From assembly GCA_016650355.1 (NCBI GenBank), contig JAENVX010000487.1, positions 1 to 8,035 on the forward strand: 8,035 bases of DNA, given 5' to 3'. This document shows, one piece after another, positions 1 through 6,900 of the stretch. Numbering within the stretch: the stretch's first letter is position 1; each line of letters begins with the position of its first letter. The position numbers and the translations under genes were made by a program. Source of the DNA: Bacteroidia bacterium. GTDB lineage: Bacteria; Bacteroidota; Bacteroidia; Cytophagales; Cyclobacteriaceae. Under the pieces are notes generated by a model, which saw only the letters and a program-made list of their open reading frames with translations, was not told the origin of the DNA and ran no database searches.

Positions 1-1056
1 ATGGAATATCCCATGATTTGCTTCAACTACGGAAGGCCAAAGACAGATGGCACGTACTCACAACGTGTATTAGAAGGAATGGTGGGTGTTGTTGTTCATG
101 AGGTGGGTCACAACTTTTTTCCCATGATTGTGAACAATGATGAACGTCAATGGACATGGATGGATGAAGGATTGAATACTTTTCTTGAACGTGAAACAAC
201 ACGCACACGCTATCCAGACTTTGATGTCACCAGTGGATCACCAAAAGGGATGGTGCCTTTTATGAAAGGCGATAAAAATATTATGCGGCCGGTGATGGCT
301 TCTTCGGATAATCAAGGGCCAAGTTTTGGACCAAATGGATATACCAAACCTTCTGCTGCTCTAACATTGCTTCGTGAAACAATTATGGGTCCTGAACTTT
401 TCGATAAAGCGTTTAAAGAATATGCCGAACGCTGGGCCTTCAAACATCCTAAGCCTGCAGATTTTTTCCGCACCATGGAAGACGCCTCAGCTGTTGATCT
501 GGATTGGTTTTGGAAAGGCTGGTTTTACACCACCGATAATGTTGATGTAACTCTTGATGAAGTAAAATGGTACAAGGTTAAAAACATGCAGCTTGATCCT
601 GAAAAGAAAAATGTTTCCGTAAAGAAAGGAGATGTAGGAGCTAAAAATACAGGAGGTAAAGTCACAGACTTCAGTAACGGCCCTCAAGAATTTACACTGA
701 TCAATACGCCTGATAATTATTATGGAGAATTCAGAAACCGAATCAATGATAATGCAGTTCGCGAAAAACTTGAAACTCAAAACCTTTATGAGGTAACACT
801 TAAAAACACAGGAGGGTTAATCAGTCCTGTCATTATCGAATGGACTTTCAAAGATGGCACGAAAGAGCTCGAGCGCATTCCGGCCGAAATTTGGCGCACC
901 AATGAACAAGAAGTGAAAAAGATTTTTGTTAAAGAGAAGGAGGTGGTAAACATGGTGATAGACCCAAATTTGGAAACTGCGGACATCAATGTTAATGATA
1001 ACGTGTTCCCCAAGAAGTCTGTTGAAAACAAGTTTGATCTTTTTAAGAAAAACTAA
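1..1056 (+). CDS. M1 family zinc metallopeptidase, C-terminal part (5' end outside window)
   Basis: This is the C-terminal 351 residues of a gluzincin (M1) aminopeptidase-like protein; the gene begins upstream of the window. The ATG at position 1 is not the start: it encodes the Met of the exopeptidase motif GMEYP, which lies at residue 387 in the complete neighbouring paralogue. The zinc site is intact as HEVGH (H33, E34, H37) followed 18 residues later by the third ligand E56, within NNDERQWTWMDEG. Y114 in the sequence GYTKPS fits the transition-state tyrosine. M1 enzymes usually remove N-terminal residues from peptides. The full protein is probably exported, because its paralogue has a signal peptide. 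By eye it matches residues 388-736 of that paralogue at about two-thirds identity over its whole length, with near-identical blocks such as PELFDKAFKEYA and PADFFRTMEDASAVDLDW. An intrinsic terminator follows the stop, so the two copies are probably transcribed separately. The substrate is unknown. Confidence 0.93.
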   Translation: MEYPMICFNYGRPKTDGTYSQRVLEGMVGVVVHEVGHNFFPMIVNNDERQWTWMDEGLNTFLERETTRTRYPDFDVTSGSPKGMVPFMKGDKNIMRPVMASSDNQGPSFGPNGYTKPSAALTLLRETIMGPELFDKAFKEYAERWAFKHPKPADFFRTMEDASAVDLDWFWKGWFYTTDNVDVTLDEVKWYKVKNMQLDPEKKNVSVKKGDVGAKNTGGKVTDFSNGPQEFTLINTPDNYYGEFRNRINDNAVREKLETQNLYEVTLKNTGGLISPVIIEWTFKDGTKELERIPAEIWRTNEQEVKKIFVKEKEVVNMVIDPNLETADINVNDNVFPKKSVENKFDLFKKN

Positions 1057-1113
1057 GTAGTGGAGCTAAGCTTCAGATTAGCAAATCATATTGCGCTCCT
1101 GTCGCTATTCCTT

Positions 1114-1144
1114 AAAGCCATCCTTCAAAATAGGATGGCTTTTT
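1114..1144 (+). terminator. Rho-independent terminator after the first M1 peptidase gene
   Basis: There is a perfect 11-bp stem, AAAGCCATCCT (1114-1124) with AGGATGGCTTT (1132-1142), around a 7-nt loop. The stem runs into five Ts (1140-1144), followed by AATTTT. It lies 58 bp after the stop at 1056 and about 40 bp before the next start, so it should end the upstream transcript. The second copy would then need its own promoter in the short stretch 1145-1184, where I could not find a clear Bacteroidota-type -7 element (TAnnTTTG). Confidence 0.88.
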
Positions 1145-1184
1145 AATTTTAATTTCTGCAATATTAGATCCTCAAAATTCCATT

Positions 1185-3395
1185 ATGAAAAAGTTTTTTA
1201 TCACGCTGTTTACGGTAGCTACTTTGACAGTTCATGCACAGCAGCAAACTCCCTGGCAAGGCAAATTTGAGCAGCTCGACACGCAGTTGCCAACACCGAA
1301 TTCTTATCGATCAGCTTCTGGTGCCCCCGGCCCACAATATTGGCAGCAAAAAGCAGACTACGTGATTTTAGCTGAGTTAAACGATGATAATCAAAGTATC
1401 ACTGGCTCAGAGACGATCACTTATCACAATAATTCACCTGATGTATTAAAATATCTTTGGCTTCAACTTGATCAAAACATTTTAGCAAAGGGAAACCTCA
1501 CAAGACAAACTTTTACCAGCAGCATGAGAGATACCCTTTCTACAAAAAGCCTCTCTCAACGGGTATTAGATTTTGACGGTGGTCATAAAATCAAATCAAT
1601 AAAAGATGCTTCCGGTAAGCCGCTAAACTACACGATCAATTACACGATGATGCGTGTTGATTTAATTCAACCGTTGAAAAAAGGAGAAAAGGTTAGTTTT
1701 ACAATTGATTGGACATTCAATGTAGGAGACAGAATGAAGGATGGCCAACGAAGCGGGTACGAATATTTTCCAGAAGACAACAACTATCTCTACACCATTG
1801 CACAATGGTTTCCGCGGATGTGTGTATATGACGATTATTTAGGTTGGCAAAACAAACAGTTTTTAGGGCAAGGGGAGTTTGCTCTTGCCTTTGGTGATTA
1901 TAAAGTAAAGCTAACTGTACCTGCAGATCACCTTGTCGCTGCCACCGGAGCATTGATGAATGCCTCTAGTGTACTATCCAAAGATCAATTGGACCGGTAT
2001 GAAAAAGCTAAATCAACTTTTGATAAACCCGTACTAATCGCAACGCAGGCGGAGGCAACTGAACGCGAAAAGACAAAATCAAAAGGAAAAAAGACATGGG
2101 AGTTTCATGCCGATAATGTTCGTGACTTCGCCTTTGCATCATCCCGCAAATTTATTTGGGATGCACAAGCCGTAAAGTTGGGTGAAAAAACACCATTGGC
2201 AATGTCGTTCTATCCCAAAGAGGGCAACCCCTTATGGGAACAAGAATCTACCAAGGCTGTGAAAAACTGCTTGGAAATTTATTCCAAGTACACCATCGAT
2301 TATCCTTATCCGGTGGCCCAGTCAATCAACACCGCTTCCATAGGCATGGAGTACCCAATGATTTGTTTCAATGGAGGCCGACCGAATAAAGACGGAGTAA
2401 CTGATCCTCAAACATGGTCATCAACAGTCGCTGTTATTATTCATGAAGTTGGTCACAATTATTTTCCGATGATCATCAACAACGATGAACGCCAGTGGAC
2501 CTGGATGGATGAAGGGATCAATTCGTTTGTACAATACCGAACCGAAGTGGAACGCTACGAAAATTTTCCGCATTGGTGGGGTACCGGTAAAAGCATTGCG
2601 CCTTTTATGATTGGCGACAAAAGCATACAACGTCCGGTGATGACGAATTCGGAGCAAGTTGTTGCGTTTGGATCTGAACAATATGCAAAGGTGGCAACCA
2701 GTATGAGCATCCTTCGTGAAACCGTTATGGGGCCAGAGTTATTTGATAAGGCATTTAAGGAATACGCACAGCGTTGGGCGTTCAAACATCCTAATCCTGC
2801 CGATTTTTTCCGAACAATGGAAGACGCTTCAGCCGTGGATCTTGATTGGTATTGGAGGGGTTGGTTCTACTCCACAGATCACGTGGACTTTGAATTAGCT
2901 AATGTGAAATGGTTTCAAGTAAAAACAGAGCAGACCAATTTGGAGAAGAAGTCTGTGACAGCAAAAAAAGGAGACTTGTCTACCAATGCTTCAAAAAGCA
3001 ACACTGATTTCAGTGCTGGGCCCCAGGAATTCACGATGATAAATACTCCAGACAATAACTATGGCGAATTTAAAAGCCGCATAGATGATAAGGCTGTTCG
3101 TCAAAAACTTGAGGGAAAAAATATATACGAGATCACACTGAAAAACAAAGGTGGACTGGTTATGCCTGTAATTATAGAGTGGACATTTAAGGATGGATCT
3201 AAGGAGATTGAAAAGATTCCTGTTGAAGTATGGCGTACCAACGAGCGTGAAGTGAAGAAAGTTTTTGTGAAAGAAAAAGAAGTCATCAATGTTGCTATTG
3301 ATCCTAATCAAGACACGGCAGAAGCTGAATTATCTGACAATAATTTTCCTAAAAAGCCTGTAGATTCAAAATTTGATCAGCTAAAGAAAAATTAA
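1185..3395 (+). CDS. Secreted M1 family zinc metallopeptidase (complete)
   Basis: This is a 736-residue exported zinc peptidase of the M1 (gluzincin) clan. Residues 1-18 form a Sec signal peptide: KK, a hydrophobic core, then VHA before QQQ, so cleavage is likely after A18. There is no lipobox cysteine, so the product is probably periplasmic or released. Residues of about 45-280 form the N-terminal beta-rich M1 domain. The catalytic domain follows, with GMEYP at 387-391 (E389 equivalent to the GAMEN glutamate that binds the substrate N-terminus), HEVGH (H420, E421, H424), the third zinc ligand E443 exactly 18 residues on, and Y500 as the probable transition-state tyrosine. The last 150 or so residues are a lysine-rich beta-type region shared with the upstream paralogue. 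I see no type IX secretion sorting domain. The start is fixed by the signal peptide. Aminopeptidase activity is the family expectation; the specificity cannot be read from sequence. Confidence 0.95.
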   Translation: MKKFFITLFTVATLTVHAQQQTPWQGKFEQLDTQLPTPNSYRSASGAPGPQYWQQKADYVILAELNDDNQSITGSETITYHNNSPDVLKYLWLQLDQNILAKGNLTRQTFTSSMRDTLSTKSLSQRVLDFDGGHKIKSIKDASGKPLNYTINYTMMRVDLIQPLKKGEKVSFTIDWTFNVGDRMKDGQRSGYEYFPEDNNYLYTIAQWFPRMCVYDDYLGWQNKQFLGQGEFALAFGDYKVKLTVPADHLVAATGALMNASSVLSKDQLDRYEKAKSTFDKPVLIATQAEATEREKTKSKGKKTWEFHADNVRDFAFASSRKFIWDAQAVKLGEKTPLAMSFYPKEGNPLWEQESTKAVKNCLEIYSKYTIDYPYPVAQSINTASIGMEYPMICFNGGRPNKDGVTDPQTWSSTVAVIIHEVGHNYFPMIINNDERQWTWMDEGINSFVQYRTEVERYENFPHWWGTGKSIAPFMIGDKSIQRPVMTNSEQVVAFGSEQYAKVATSMSILRETVMGPELFDKAFKEYAQRWAFKHPNPADFFRTMEDASAVDLDWYWRGWFYSTDHVDFELANVKWFQVKTEQTNLEKKSVTAKKGDLSTNASKSNTDFSAGPQEFTMINTPDNNYGEFKSRIDDKAVRQKLEGKNIYEITLKNKGGLVMPVIIEWTFKDGSKEIEKIPVEVWRTNEREVKKVFVKEKEVINVAIDPNQDTAEAELSDNNFPKKPVDSKFDQLKKN

Positions 3396-3419
3396 TTCAG
3401 CCTATTTTTTTGCTGAGTT
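3383..3419 (-). terminator. Candidate terminator of the minus-strand operon, overlapping the end of the M1 gene
   Basis: Read on the minus strand, AACTCAGC (3419-3412) pairs with GCTGAATT (3401-3394) as an 8-bp stem with one G-U pair and a 10-nt A-rich loop. The next bases are AATTTTTCTTT (3393-3383), a usable U-rich tract. It lies about 95 bp past the stop of the racemase-like gene and covers the stop codon of the convergent peptidase gene. On the plus strand the T-run falls inside the loop, so it would not work as a standard terminator for the peptidase. The stem is short, so this call is tentative. Confidence 0.4.
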
Positions 3420-3424
3420 TGGGA

Positions 3425-3446
3425 TTTCAGGCATCGTCTCCTGAAA
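3425..3446. repeat. Inverted repeat between convergent genes
   Basis: Perfect 7-bp arms, TTTCAGG (3425-3431) and CCTGAAA (3440-3446), flank an 8-nt loop. Neither strand has a T-tract straight after the stem, so it is not a textbook terminator. It may help stabilise or end the peptidase transcript, which has no other hairpin after its stop. Confidence 0.35.
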
Positions 3447-3511
3447 GGGACAATGTGCTAATACTAAACTTATAAACTCATCATCCACTCCAGAGACGAT
3501 TAAATATAATT

Positions 3512-4471
3512 TTATTGCATTGCAAATAATTTCATAGCGCGGTCTATATCAACGTTGCCACCGGAAAGAATAATGCCAACTTTTTTTCCTATGAACATAT
3601 TCTTTTCTTTTAGCACGGCAGCAAATGGTACAGCACAAGAAGGTTCAATGATTACTTTTAATCGTTCCCAGATTAAACGCATAGCTGTAATAATTTGAGA
3701 ATCGGTGACAGTGATGATTTCCTGAACATTTTCTTTAATGATGGGAAACGTTTTATCGCCAAGAGTAGTGAGCAACCCATCTGCTACAGAATCAGATTGC
3801 GCCTCCTCAATTTTTCCTGTTTGCATCGACCGATAAGCATCATCAGATCCGGCAGGTTCACCTGCAATAACTTTAGTGCCTGGTGAAAAATATTTCGAGG
3901 CGAGGGCAGTCCCGCTTAATAACCCACCACCACCAACAGGAGCAAGAATAAAATCAAGGCTTCTTACTTCCTCAAACAGCTCTTTTGCAACAGTTGCTTG
4001 TCCAGCAATAACATCGTAATTATTAAAGGGATGAATTTCTGTTGCGCCTGTCTTTCTTATTACATCCGCTAACGTTGACTCACGTGCCGACAATGTTGGT
4101 TCACACTCAAATATCTCCCCGCCAAATGCCCGAACGCCATTCTTTTTTATTTCTGGTGAAGTACGCGGCATTACAATATAAGATTTTACGCCCATGAGTT
4201 TTGCTGCCCGCGCAAGTGCCTGTGCATGGTTTCCCGAAGAATGAGTAGCTACACCATTTGCCAGGTCCTCTTTTGACAGCGACAGAACTGCATTCATTGC
4301 GCCTCTAGCTTTAAAGGCACCTATCTTTTGAAAGTTTTCACATTTAAAAAAAATGGAACTGCCCGTCAGGTTATTTATGCTTGAGCTGGAAAGCACAGGA
4401 GTGTGATGGATGTAAGGCTTGATGCGTTCATGCGCTTGATCAATATCTGATTTTGTTGGAACTGTATTCAT
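3512..4471 (-). CDS. Serine racemase / serine-threonine dehydratase family PLP enzyme
   Basis: This is a 319-residue fold-type II PLP enzyme. The family either racemises L-serine to D-serine or deaminates serine/threonine to pyruvate or 2-oxobutyrate plus ammonia. K54 in GAFKARGA is the Schiff-base lysine. SSGNHAQ (78-84) is the Asn-loop, with S79 at the position of the re-face acid/base serine of serine racemase (human S84). GGGGL (180-184) binds the PLP phosphate. EPAGSDD (205-211) matches the divalent metal site of human serine racemase, with E205 and D211 as the side-chain ligands. SGGN (303-306) holds the serine near the pyridine nitrogen. There is no C-terminal ACT domain, so it is not the isoleucine-feedback-regulated biosynthetic threonine dehydratase. 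The start is firm: an in-frame TAG lies 24 nt upstream with no other start codon between. It sits 29 bp after the nitroreductase, probably in one operon. Racemase versus dehydratase cannot be settled from sequence. Confidence 0.93.
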   Translation of the reverse strand: MNTVPTKSDIDQAHERIKPYIHHTPVLSSSSINNLTGSSIFFKCENFQKIGAFKARGAMNAVLSLSKEDLANGVATHSSGNHAQALARAAKLMGVKSYIVMPRTSPEIKKNGVRAFGGEIFECEPTLSARESTLADVIRKTGATEIHPFNNYDVIAGQATVAKELFEEVRSLDFILAPVGGGGLLSGTALASKYFSPGTKVIAGEPAGSDDAYRSMQTGKIEEAQSDSVADGLLTTLGDKTFPIIKENVQEIITVTDSQIITAMRLIWERLKVIIEPSCAVPFAAVLKEKNMFIGKKVGIILSGGNVDIDRAMKLFAMQ

Positions 4472-4500
4472 GTATTTGTCTTGTTTTTTTTCGCACTATA

Positions 4501-5094
4501 TCATATGTTCTTAATCCATTTTATTTTTTCATTAATAGACTTCCTTCTACCCTCTGGCAATGTACCTTTCGGGATTCCAATATTCAAAAAGCCTAATAAC
4601 TTATCCGCTTTACCCAATCCAAAAAAATCTTTAGCCTCTTCAAAATTGGTGACACCACCAGTGCTGAGGTAGCAGCCAATTCCATTTGCCGTTGCGGTGA
4701 GGTACATATTTTCGATTGCGCAAAACACAGCTCCTATCTCTTCAACCTCTGGTACACTTTTTTTTTCATCACGTTTCATTCCTACCGCAATAATATGAGA
4801 AGATTCCATGGGCTTTATCAATAGATTCTGATAACGCTCTTCCTTAAAGGTACCGTTGTCCGTTGTTACTTTTTTGTAACAGGCTGCCTGAAAGGCTGCA
4901 AGCTTCCTTAAGCCATCATCAGAAAATACAACAAAGCGCCAGGGCTCAGTCAACTTGTGTGTAGGAGCCCAATTGGCATTTTCCAACATTTGTTGCACAA
5001 TGGCATCATCTACTCGTTCTCCGGAATAGTCCTTTGGGAAAACAGATCTTCTGGCTTTAATCAATTGATTGAATACTTCTGCATCAAATTTCAT
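4501..5094 (-). CDS. FMN-dependent nitroreductase family protein
   Basis: This is a 197-residue flavoprotein of the nitroreductase superfamily, close in layout to the small YdjA-like branch. Such proteins are usually FMN-binding homodimers in the cytoplasm that use NAD(P)H to reduce nitro compounds, quinones or other electron-poor substrates. RRS (15-17) is the N-terminal phosphate-contacting motif. APTHKLTEPWRF (43-54) corresponds to the APDHKxxQPWxF signature of YdjA. GIGCYLSTGG (138-147) and GFLNIGIPKG (168-177) are the usual glycine-rich C-terminal FMN and core elements. Length is normal and the protein looks complete. It is the first gene of the presumed minus-strand pair and reads away from the lipoprotein/transporter group across a 177-bp divergent gap. 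The leader is A-rich (AAAAATCAAAGG) and lacks a well-spaced Shine-Dalgarno, as is usual in Bacteroidota. The physiological substrate is unknown, and nothing ties it functionally to the racemase-like neighbour beyond the short spacing. Confidence 0.93.
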   Translation of the reverse strand: MKFDAEVFNQLIKARRSVFPKDYSGERVDDAIVQQMLENANWAPTHKLTEPWRFVVFSDDGLRKLAAFQAACYKKVTTDNGTFKEERYQNLLIKPMESSHIIAVGMKRDEKKSVPEVEEIGAVFCAIENMYLTATANGIGCYLSTGGVTNFEEAKDFFGLGKADKLLGFLNIGIPKGTLPEGRRKSINEKIKWIKNI

Positions 5095-5271
5095 GGCCTT
5101 TGATTTTTGCTAATTTACCCGCAAAATGCTCTACTCGTAGGCAATATGTTTAATTATTACTTGCTATGACGTACTGAAATAAATTTCTGGCTGCCTCTCG
5201 ATGATTCAAACCATCCTAGCATCAATTTTATTCCAATTCTTTTTTGCTAATTTAACTTTTCATTCTAGTCT

Positions 5272-5484
5272 ATGCGCTTTATTATTCTCCTGCTATTGGT
5301 CGCTTCGTGTGCACCTATCTACGCCCCAACAACTCGTAACGCGCCATTATTCAGAGGAGCTGGTGAATTTCAAGCTTCGGGGTATCTCACTACTGGGCTG
5401 GATTTTCAGGCAGCAAGCGAAGTATATTTTGATTACGTGCCACTTCAGTTTGCAATAAGGGATTCAGCTAAAGGCTGGAGGTAG
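5272..5484 (+). CDS. Short putative lipoprotein, probable remnant of an outer-membrane lipoprotein gene
   Basis: This is an open frame of 70 residues. It begins with a lipoprotein signal peptide: MRF, a run of I/L, then VASC with the acylated Cys at C13. The following segment, APIYAPTTRNAPLFRGAGEF then QASGYLTTGLDFQAA, resembles from memory the start of a Bacteroidota lipoprotein family with a beta-barrel-like body of about 200 residues or more. Here the resemblance stops at about residue 48 and the frame ends at 5482-5484. Just before the end, after VPLQFAI, dropping one base at about 5455-5458 would continue the protein as GIQLKAGGSLRSRVY to a TAA at 5504-5506. That stretch looks like a final barrel strand. 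An internal deletion plus a frameshift would explain this, but a genuine small lipoprotein is possible. The gene lies just ahead of, and perhaps in one transcript with, the transporter. Confidence 0.5.
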   Translation: MRFIILLLLVASCAPIYAPTTRNAPLFRGAGEFQASGYLTTGLDFQAASEVYFDYVPLQFAIRDSAKGWR

Positions 5485-5495
5485 TCTGCGTTCGC

Positions 5496-6818
5496 GTGTC
5501 TATTAAACCCAAACTTGGCCTCTTCGATCTTACCATGATTGTGGTGAGTTTAGTAATAGGCATGGGCATTTTTAGAACCCCAGTAGAAGTAGCTCAAAAA
5601 GCGCAGTACCCCTCTATCTTTTTTGCGGCCTGGATTATTGGAGCAATAGTAAGTCTTTTTGGAGCGCTTACGTTTGCTGAGATTGGCTCTCGTTATCCTG
5701 TCGCTGGTGGTTTTTATAGAATATTTTCACATTGCTATCATCCCGCGTTTGCATTCATGGTCAACTGGATGACGGTGATTTCAAATGCCGCCTCTACCGC
5801 CATCGTGGCTATTATTGGGGCTGAATATATCAACCCCGTTTTACTCCCGCAGTTTGATCATGATACAGGAGTAAAGATCACTACCATTTCTGCAGTTTTG
5901 ATTTTATATCTGATCAACCTTTTAGGAATAAAAATGAGTGCACGGGCTCTCAATATTTTAATGATAATTAAAATTGGTTTGATCGCACTTTTAATTTCTT
6001 CCATCTTCTTTGCTCCTCCTGCACCAGCGAGTACCACTGTACTTCCTACCATGACTACCAACGAAATGTTAAAAGCTTTTTGGCTTTGCTTTGTGCCTGT
6101 TTTTTTTACTTATGGAGGCTATCAGCAAACCATGAATTTTGGAAGTGATGTGCCCAATGCCAGCAGGACAATGCCTCGAGCAATAGGATATGGCATTGCA
6201 ATCATTTTGACGCTGTACATACTCATAAATTTTACCTACTTCCGGGTCCTTGGCTTCGAAGGGCTACAAAGCTCTACTACGTTGGCATCCGATGTCGCAG
6301 GAAAAGTACTTGGCGACTACGCATTCAAAGTGATTGCAGTTATTATGTTTTTGTCGGTAATGGCCTATGTAAATGCATCAATCATGTCCAATCCAAGAGT
6401 GTATTACGCAATGGCAGAAGACAAAGTACTGCCTGCCATTTTCAAAAAAGTGAACGAGCGAACACAAGTGCAAGAGTTTGCTGTTACTTTTTTCGTGGGC
6501 TTTATGATACTGACACTGTTTCTTTCTTCATCCTTCAGCAAAGTGCTGAACTATGTAATGTTTTTTGATAGCATTGCGTTGGTAAGTGCATCCGCTGCTT
6601 TGTTTGTATTGCGCTATCGTGCTAAGAAAACCGGAGAGCCGGCAGGGATTTACAAAATGAAAGGTTATCCCTATTTGCCTGCCATTTTTATAATCGTATA
6701 CTCCCTTGTTAATATCAGTATATTAGTTTCCAATCCACAAGCTTCTGCTATTGGATTTATTTTATTTGTCTCTGGATTACCTTTATACTGGGTGTTAAAG
6801 AAACTTATCGCCCGATGA
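5496..6818 (+). CDS. APC superfamily amino acid permease (12 TM)
   Basis: This is a 440-residue inner-membrane transporter of the amino acid-polyamine-organocation superfamily, expected to move amino acids by proton symport or by exchange. About twelve hydrophobic segments are visible, roughly at 10-28, 40-62, 84-110, 128-147, 152-172, 192-212, 228-249, 275-297, 328-347, 352-373, 392-411 and 416-436. GMGIF (22-26) is the unwound TM1 substrate motif. TFAEIGSRYPVAGGFY (59-74) is the TM2 signature with the E-x-G...P...GG pattern. FFTYGGYQ (203-210) is the TM6 substrate-site break, and RVYYAMAED (301-309) is the loop typical of LAT-like members. The start is GTG at 5496: an in-frame TAA at 5469-5471 excludes a longer protein, and the first ATG (codon 14) would cut TM1. 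GGAGG at 5477-5481 lies 14 nt upstream, rather far for a Shine-Dalgarno. The substrate is not determinable. The downstream PLP enzyme may act on what it imports. Confidence 0.94.
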   Translation: MSIKPKLGLFDLTMIVVSLVIGMGIFRTPVEVAQKAQYPSIFFAAWIIGAIVSLFGALTFAEIGSRYPVAGGFYRIFSHCYHPAFAFMVNWMTVISNAASTAIVAIIGAEYINPVLLPQFDHDTGVKITTISAVLILYLINLLGIKMSARALNILMIIKIGLIALLISSIFFAPPAPASTTVLPTMTTNEMLKAFWLCFVPVFFTYGGYQQTMNFGSDVPNASRTMPRAIGYGIAIILTLYILINFTYFRVLGFEGLQSSTTLASDVAGKVLGDYAFKVIAVIMFLSVMAYVNASIMSNPRVYYAMAEDKVLPAIFKKVNERTQVQEFAVTFFVGFMILTLFLSSSFSKVLNYVMFFDSIALVSASAALFVLRYRAKKTGEPAGIYKMKGYPYLPAIFIIVYSLVNISILVSNPQASAIGFILFVSGLPLYWVLKKLIAR

Positions 6819-6827
6819 TAAAGGAAC

Positions 6828-6842
6828 CGTTAAAACTTAACG
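6828..6842. repeat. Short inverted repeat in the transporter-PLP enzyme gap
   Basis: CGTTAA (6828-6833), spacer AAC, TTAACG (6837-6842). It is a perfect 6-bp dyad starting 9 bp after the transporter stop. There is no T-tract after it, so it is not a terminator. It could be an operator or a chance palindrome in AT-rich DNA. Confidence 0.3.
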
Positions 6843-6900
6843 ATTACAAATATTGGCTTGTCAGCTCAACGGACAGCTTAGGACATTTTAAATTAGAAAT

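Noticed and set aside
1..3. ATG at position 1 as the start of the first gene
   Set aside because: It encodes the internal Met of GMEYP, so the protein would lack its signal peptide and N-terminal domain. The gene simply continues upstream of the window.
487..1031. Minus-strand ORFs of 81-97 residues opposite the first peptidase gene, and similar ones opposite the second (1717-3311)
   Set aside because: They lie antisense to well-supported conserved coding sequence and show no domain features.
1..3395. The peptidase pair as parts of one frameshifted or fused gene
   Set aside because: The second copy has its own signal peptide and full domain set, and a clear terminator separates the two.
5095..5271. 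Divergent promoter elements between the nitroreductase and lipoprotein genes
   Set aside because: A promoter for each direction must be near here, but I found no full TAnnTTTG with a TTG at suitable spacing. Near matches such as TATGTTTA and the dyad GAAAT-AA-ATTTC (5176-5187) are too weak in AT-rich DNA.
5201..5458. 85-residue plus-strand ORF overlapping the lipoprotein ORF in another frame
   Set aside because: Most of it lies over the lipobox-bearing frame at 5272-5484. Its own product has no recognisable signal or domain and looks like a frame shadow, although its last bases share the frame of the proposed lost C-terminus.
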